Assembly (NCBI GenBank): GCA_964595035.1
Contig: CAZQNW010000010.1
Span: 1-25,050, forward strand
Direction of reading: 5' to 3'
DNA length: 25,050 nt
Origin: JAKASV01 sp964595035
GTDB taxonomy: Bacteria > Babelota > Babeliae > Babelales > Vermiphilaceae
The position numbers were made by a program, and so were the translations under genes. Of this stretch, positions 22,730 to 25,050 are shown piece after piece. The first letter of the stretch is position 1; each line of letters opens with the position of its first letter. The notes beneath the pieces were generated by a model, which ran no database searches, was not told the DNA's origin, and was given only the letters and a program-made list of their open reading frames with translations.

Positions 22730-23479
22730 GTGAAGAAATATTACGTGGTAGCAACACTCCTATGTATGGTTTTTAAGACCCCAATGTACGGATCAGAACA
22801 GCCTTCACTTCCCCGTCAAATATACGATACGGCTGTCACATGTATCCACTGGATCACATGTCCATATTGCTTTTTTGACCCTGAAAGACAAACTGTTAAG
22901 TTTCGTAATGCAATTCTACACAATGATCCCGAAGCAATAAAGCTTATCGTACAACGTAGAGCTATGAACCCCAATCATTTATTATTGGATGATTCCAGAC
23001 CGGTATTACCAATTATACTTGCGGCAGAAAAAGCTCACTTAGAATCCATTAAAACACTGCTTTCACTTGGGGCTGATGTCAATGGTCAAATACAAGCTCC
23101 TGGGCTCGACTGCTATCCTTCATCTTTAATTGCCATATGCGCTACTGAGGGTATCGAACCGGAACGAGTATATGAAATTGTAAAACTCCTATTAGACAAT
23201 GGTGCTGATCCATCACGCCGTTGCATTATACTTACCAAAAAAGAACGCGAAGAGTTTGAAAAAATTCATAATACGTTAATAAAACAACATCAGGAAGAAA
23301 TCAGTATTGCGCAACTTCCACAAGCTCAAGATTGGATACGTCAACGCAGTGCACTTGATTTTGCCAAAAAACACAAATATACAGCTGCGGCTGAACTTCT
23401 TAGTAAAGCATTACTTGAACATCACAAACGAGGTTTAAAACCAGATGGAAAACATAACCTGCAAACAGACCAATTCTAA
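22730..23479 (+). CDS. Secreted ankyrin-repeat protein
   Basis: 249 residues with a GTG start at 22730, set by AAGGA at good spacing. A signal peptide covers residues 1-21 (KKYYVVATLLCMVFKTPMYG before SEQ). Ankyrin-type helices follow: VKFRNAILHNDPEAIKLIVQ, PVLPIILAAEKAHLESIKTLLSLGADVN (a canonical repeat) and VYEIVKLLLDNGADP, with a helical insert and a last repeat-like segment SALDFAKKHKYTAAAELL. Ankyrin proteins with a signal sequence are abundant in bacteria that live in or on eukaryotes, and some act in the host. This target is unknown. The last 35 bp overlap the start of murB in another frame. Confidence 0.85.
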   Translation: MKKYYVVATLLCMVFKTPMYGSEQPSLPRQIYDTAVTCIHWITCPYCFFDPERQTVKFRNAILHNDPEAIKLIVQRRAMNPNHLLLDDSRPVLPIILAAEKAHLESIKTLLSLGADVNGQIQAPGLDCYPSSLIAICATEGIEPERVYEIVKLLLDNGADPSRRCIILTKKEREEFEKIHNTLIKQHQEEISIAQLPQAQDWIRQRSALDFAKKHKYTAAAELLSKALLEHHKRGLKPDGKHNLQTDQF

Positions 23480-24425
23480 CACTCCGGCAATTATTGAATA
23501 CAACGTTACACTTCATGATAAAAATTGGTTTCGCACAGGAGGAAAAGCACAATTCTTCTGTACTCCAAAAACCATTGATGATTTTAAGCAGGCACTGCAA
23601 TGGAGTAGTAAAACACACATTGCGATTCATATCCTTGGGCAAGGAGCCAATACACTTATAAGCGACGAAGGCTTTGATGGCCTTATTATCCATCCTGCGC
23701 TCACTAATATTCAAATTGAAGATCTTGATAACAATGAATGTCTTGTAACGGCAGGTTCAGGCGTATCTATTCATGATCTGATTATATATTGCCTGGAACA
23801 CAATATAATTGGCCTTGAAGAATTTTCAGGAATACCGGGCACAGTTGGCGGTTCTACATACAATAACCTTCATTACTTTGAATACTCCCTAGCTGATTTT
23901 ATAACATCCGCACAGATTATTGATCGAGAAACCGGGATAATATCAATAGTAGATAAGGAATGGCTTGCGTTGAGTTATGATCATTCGATTCTCCATAAAA
24001 AACAACATTATCTGACATCAGCGACATTTAAGCTCAAACGTGTTACACAATTGCAAACAGCTTATGCTCAAGGACGCCGCACAGAAATAATCAGACACAG
24101 AAATAAACGCTACCCTATGACGCACACATGTGGTTCATTCTTCAGAAACTTCCATGAACATGAAGTTGTACATGCACGCAGTGAGAAAAAACTTATTTTT
24201 GTAGCATATTACCTTGATAGTGTTGGTGTTAAAGGAAATCTTCGCATCGGCAACGCCTGCGTCAGTCATCAACATGCAAATATGATTGTAACAATGGACA
24301 ATGCAACAAGCTCAGATATCATCGCGGTTGCACGAACTATGCAAGAAAAAGTATTCAACACGTTCGGCATTATACCCCAACCGGAATGCGAACTTGTTGG
24401 CTTTAAAAACTATCCATTATTGTAA
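23445..24425 (+). CDS. murB: UDP-N-acetylenolpyruvoylglucosamine reductase (MurB)
   Basis: FAD enzyme of the second step to UDP-MurNAc. 326 residues. FAD-binding features: NWFRTGGKA (28-35), LGQGANTLISDEGFDGLII (64-82) and EEFSGIPGTVGGSTYNN (125-141). The catalytic proton-donor Ser is in THTCGSFFRN (Ser231), and the C-terminal Glu is in PECELVG near 314. GxxxxxxHANMIV is present. The conserved YRxS of other MurB proteins reads YDHS at 178-181, so the usual Arg is not in place. The ATG at 23445 lies in the end of the ankyrin gene with GAGG about 11 nt upstream; no other start was better. The 3' end overlaps the opposite gene by 16 bp. Confidence 0.93.
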   Translation: MENITCKQTNSNTPAIIEYNVTLHDKNWFRTGGKAQFFCTPKTIDDFKQALQWSSKTHIAIHILGQGANTLISDEGFDGLIIHPALTNIQIEDLDNNECLVTAGSGVSIHDLIIYCLEHNIIGLEEFSGIPGTVGGSTYNNLHYFEYSLADFITSAQIIDRETGIISIVDKEWLALSYDHSILHKKQHYLTSATFKLKRVTQLQTAYAQGRRTEIIRHRNKRYPMTHTCGSFFRNFHEHEVVHARSEKKLIFVAYYLDSVGVKGNLRIGNACVSHQHANMIVTMDNATSSDIIAVARTMQEKVFNTFGIIPQPECELVGFKNYPLL

Positions 24426-25050
24426 ACTGCCACAACTTTTGATGCAATAAACGGTTGCTGCAGAGAATACTCAATATGTGTATTCTCTTGTATTCCAAGG
24501 TATTGAGAAAATTGATTATAGAATTCAAAAATATATGCACACAAACGTTTATTAGTAACAAGCTTAGGAACGTTCCGCGCAAATACAGATGAAATATAGC
24601 GCGCATTTGCCTTTATAGGAATTTTGGCGAACGTACCATACCAGGTCGGCAATTCAACATTCAACAGATTCTTAATGGAATGTTTCGTTGGAGGTATACG
24701 TATATACTGTTGTATATTGTTATGCCATATTTTTATAGCATCTATATTCTTAACTAAGGCAAGCTCTTCTTTGAGTATTCCATCAAAATACCCTGCTATT
24801 GTGCTCCACATAGTATTTTCTATTGTGTGGTATATAAGCATATCTTCAAAGAACTTTAAATAATTAGGACGCCGACATTCCATAGGCAGCAAGCCATACA
24901 CATTGTGCTTGGCCATATATTCGTCATGCATGACATCCACTAACGCATGAAACTCCATACCTGCTTTAAATGATGATTGCTCTTTTTCAATACTATGCCA
25001 TGATGGATGAGCTTTGTGCGATACGCACCTTTCTATGACGCCCAAATACC
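24410..25050 (-). CDS. Unrecognised protein, 5' end beyond the window
   Basis: The minus-strand frame is open from the right window edge to a stop at 24410, giving at least 213 residues; the TTG at 25045 is unlikely to be the true start. The protein is mostly helical, with no membrane segment. The early part has several His and acidic residues in helical context (HPSWHSI, GMEFHALVDVMHDEYMAKH), a pattern seen in zinc- or HD-type metal sites of hydrolases, but no family motif is clear. Aromatic residues are frequent. The 3' end converges on and overlaps murB by 16 bp. It is probably real, given its length and composition. Confidence 0.6.
   Translation of the reverse strand, partial: YLGVIERCVSHKAHPSWHSIEKEQSSFKAGMEFHALVDVMHDEYMAKHNVYGLLPMECRRPNYLKFFEDMLIYHTIENTMWSTIAGYFDGILKEELALVKNIDAIKIWHNNIQQYIRIPPTKHSIKNLLNVELPTWYGTFAKIPIKANARYISSVFARNVPKLVTNKRLCAYIFEFYNQFSQYLGIQENTHIEYSLQQPFIASKVVAVYNNG

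Noticed and set aside
1..25050. Search for CRISPR arrays, tRNAs, transposases, integrases, toxin-antitoxin pairs and phage genes
   Set aside because: No regularly spaced repeats, cloverleaf-like sequences, DDE motifs or phage-type genes were seen; QARKSQLVDEAIKLLYDKEC near 9170 has a faint antitoxin look but is too short to call.

Overview
This 25-kb window is bacterial chromosome: AT-rich, densely packed, and almost entirely housekeeping and envelope genes. No phage, plasmid, insertion sequence, CRISPR array or tRNA was found. Several traits suggest a host-associated bacterium with a reduced genome, such as Candidatus Dependentiae (TM6/Babeliae). They are a ClpB without its N-domain, a short UvrC, a secreted ankyrin protein, a secreted TPR protein, PASTA repeats without a kinase, many overlapping genes, and decayed gene remnants. 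The phylum is inference; no decisive marker such as 16S rRNA is present. A run of 100 N inside one gene shows that the contig is scaffolded, as in a draft or metagenome assembly.

Layout. Positions 1-7122 run on the plus strand: the tail of a Fis-type HTH protein, uvrC-clpB (DNA repair and disaggregase), a DciA/DUF721 protein behind a long inverted repeat, a secreted TPR protein, and murG. A bifunctional class A penicillin-binding protein lies convergently on the minus strand (7050-8945) and overlaps the 3' end of murG. A degraded stretch of about 525 bp follows, with the probable start of a lost HIT-family gene. After it come a small polytopic membrane protein, the RNase P RNA gene (rnpB, about 9911-10269), a membrane-anchored three-PASTA protein and a HAD-like hydrolase.

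Positions 11804-18371 are on the minus strand: uppS-gpsA (lipid carrier and glycerol-3-phosphate), then pheT-lspA-pgpA-comF (Phe-tRNA synthetase beta, signal peptidase II, phosphatidylglycerophosphatase, ComF-like phosphoribosyltransferase), then a stand-alone phosphoribosyltransferase. The latter is divergent from upp (uracil phosphoribosyltransferase), which has a good promoter. From 19219 on the plus strand there is an ABC exporter: an ATPase interrupted by the assembly gap, a permease and a strong terminator. Next come about 660 bp of decayed sequence, a second paralogous permease with a long N-terminal extension, a secreted ankyrin protein and murB. An unrecognised minus-strand gene runs off the right edge.

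Taken together, murG, murB, uppS, the class A PBP, lspA, pgpA and gpsA show a cell with peptidoglycan, lipoprotein processing and phospholipid synthesis. I did not find a clearly new multi-gene system. The most distinctive items are the one-ATPase/two-permease ABC locus around a gene graveyard, the domain-trimmed UvrC and ClpB pair, and the inverted repeat centred on a promoter-like element upstream of the DciA gene.
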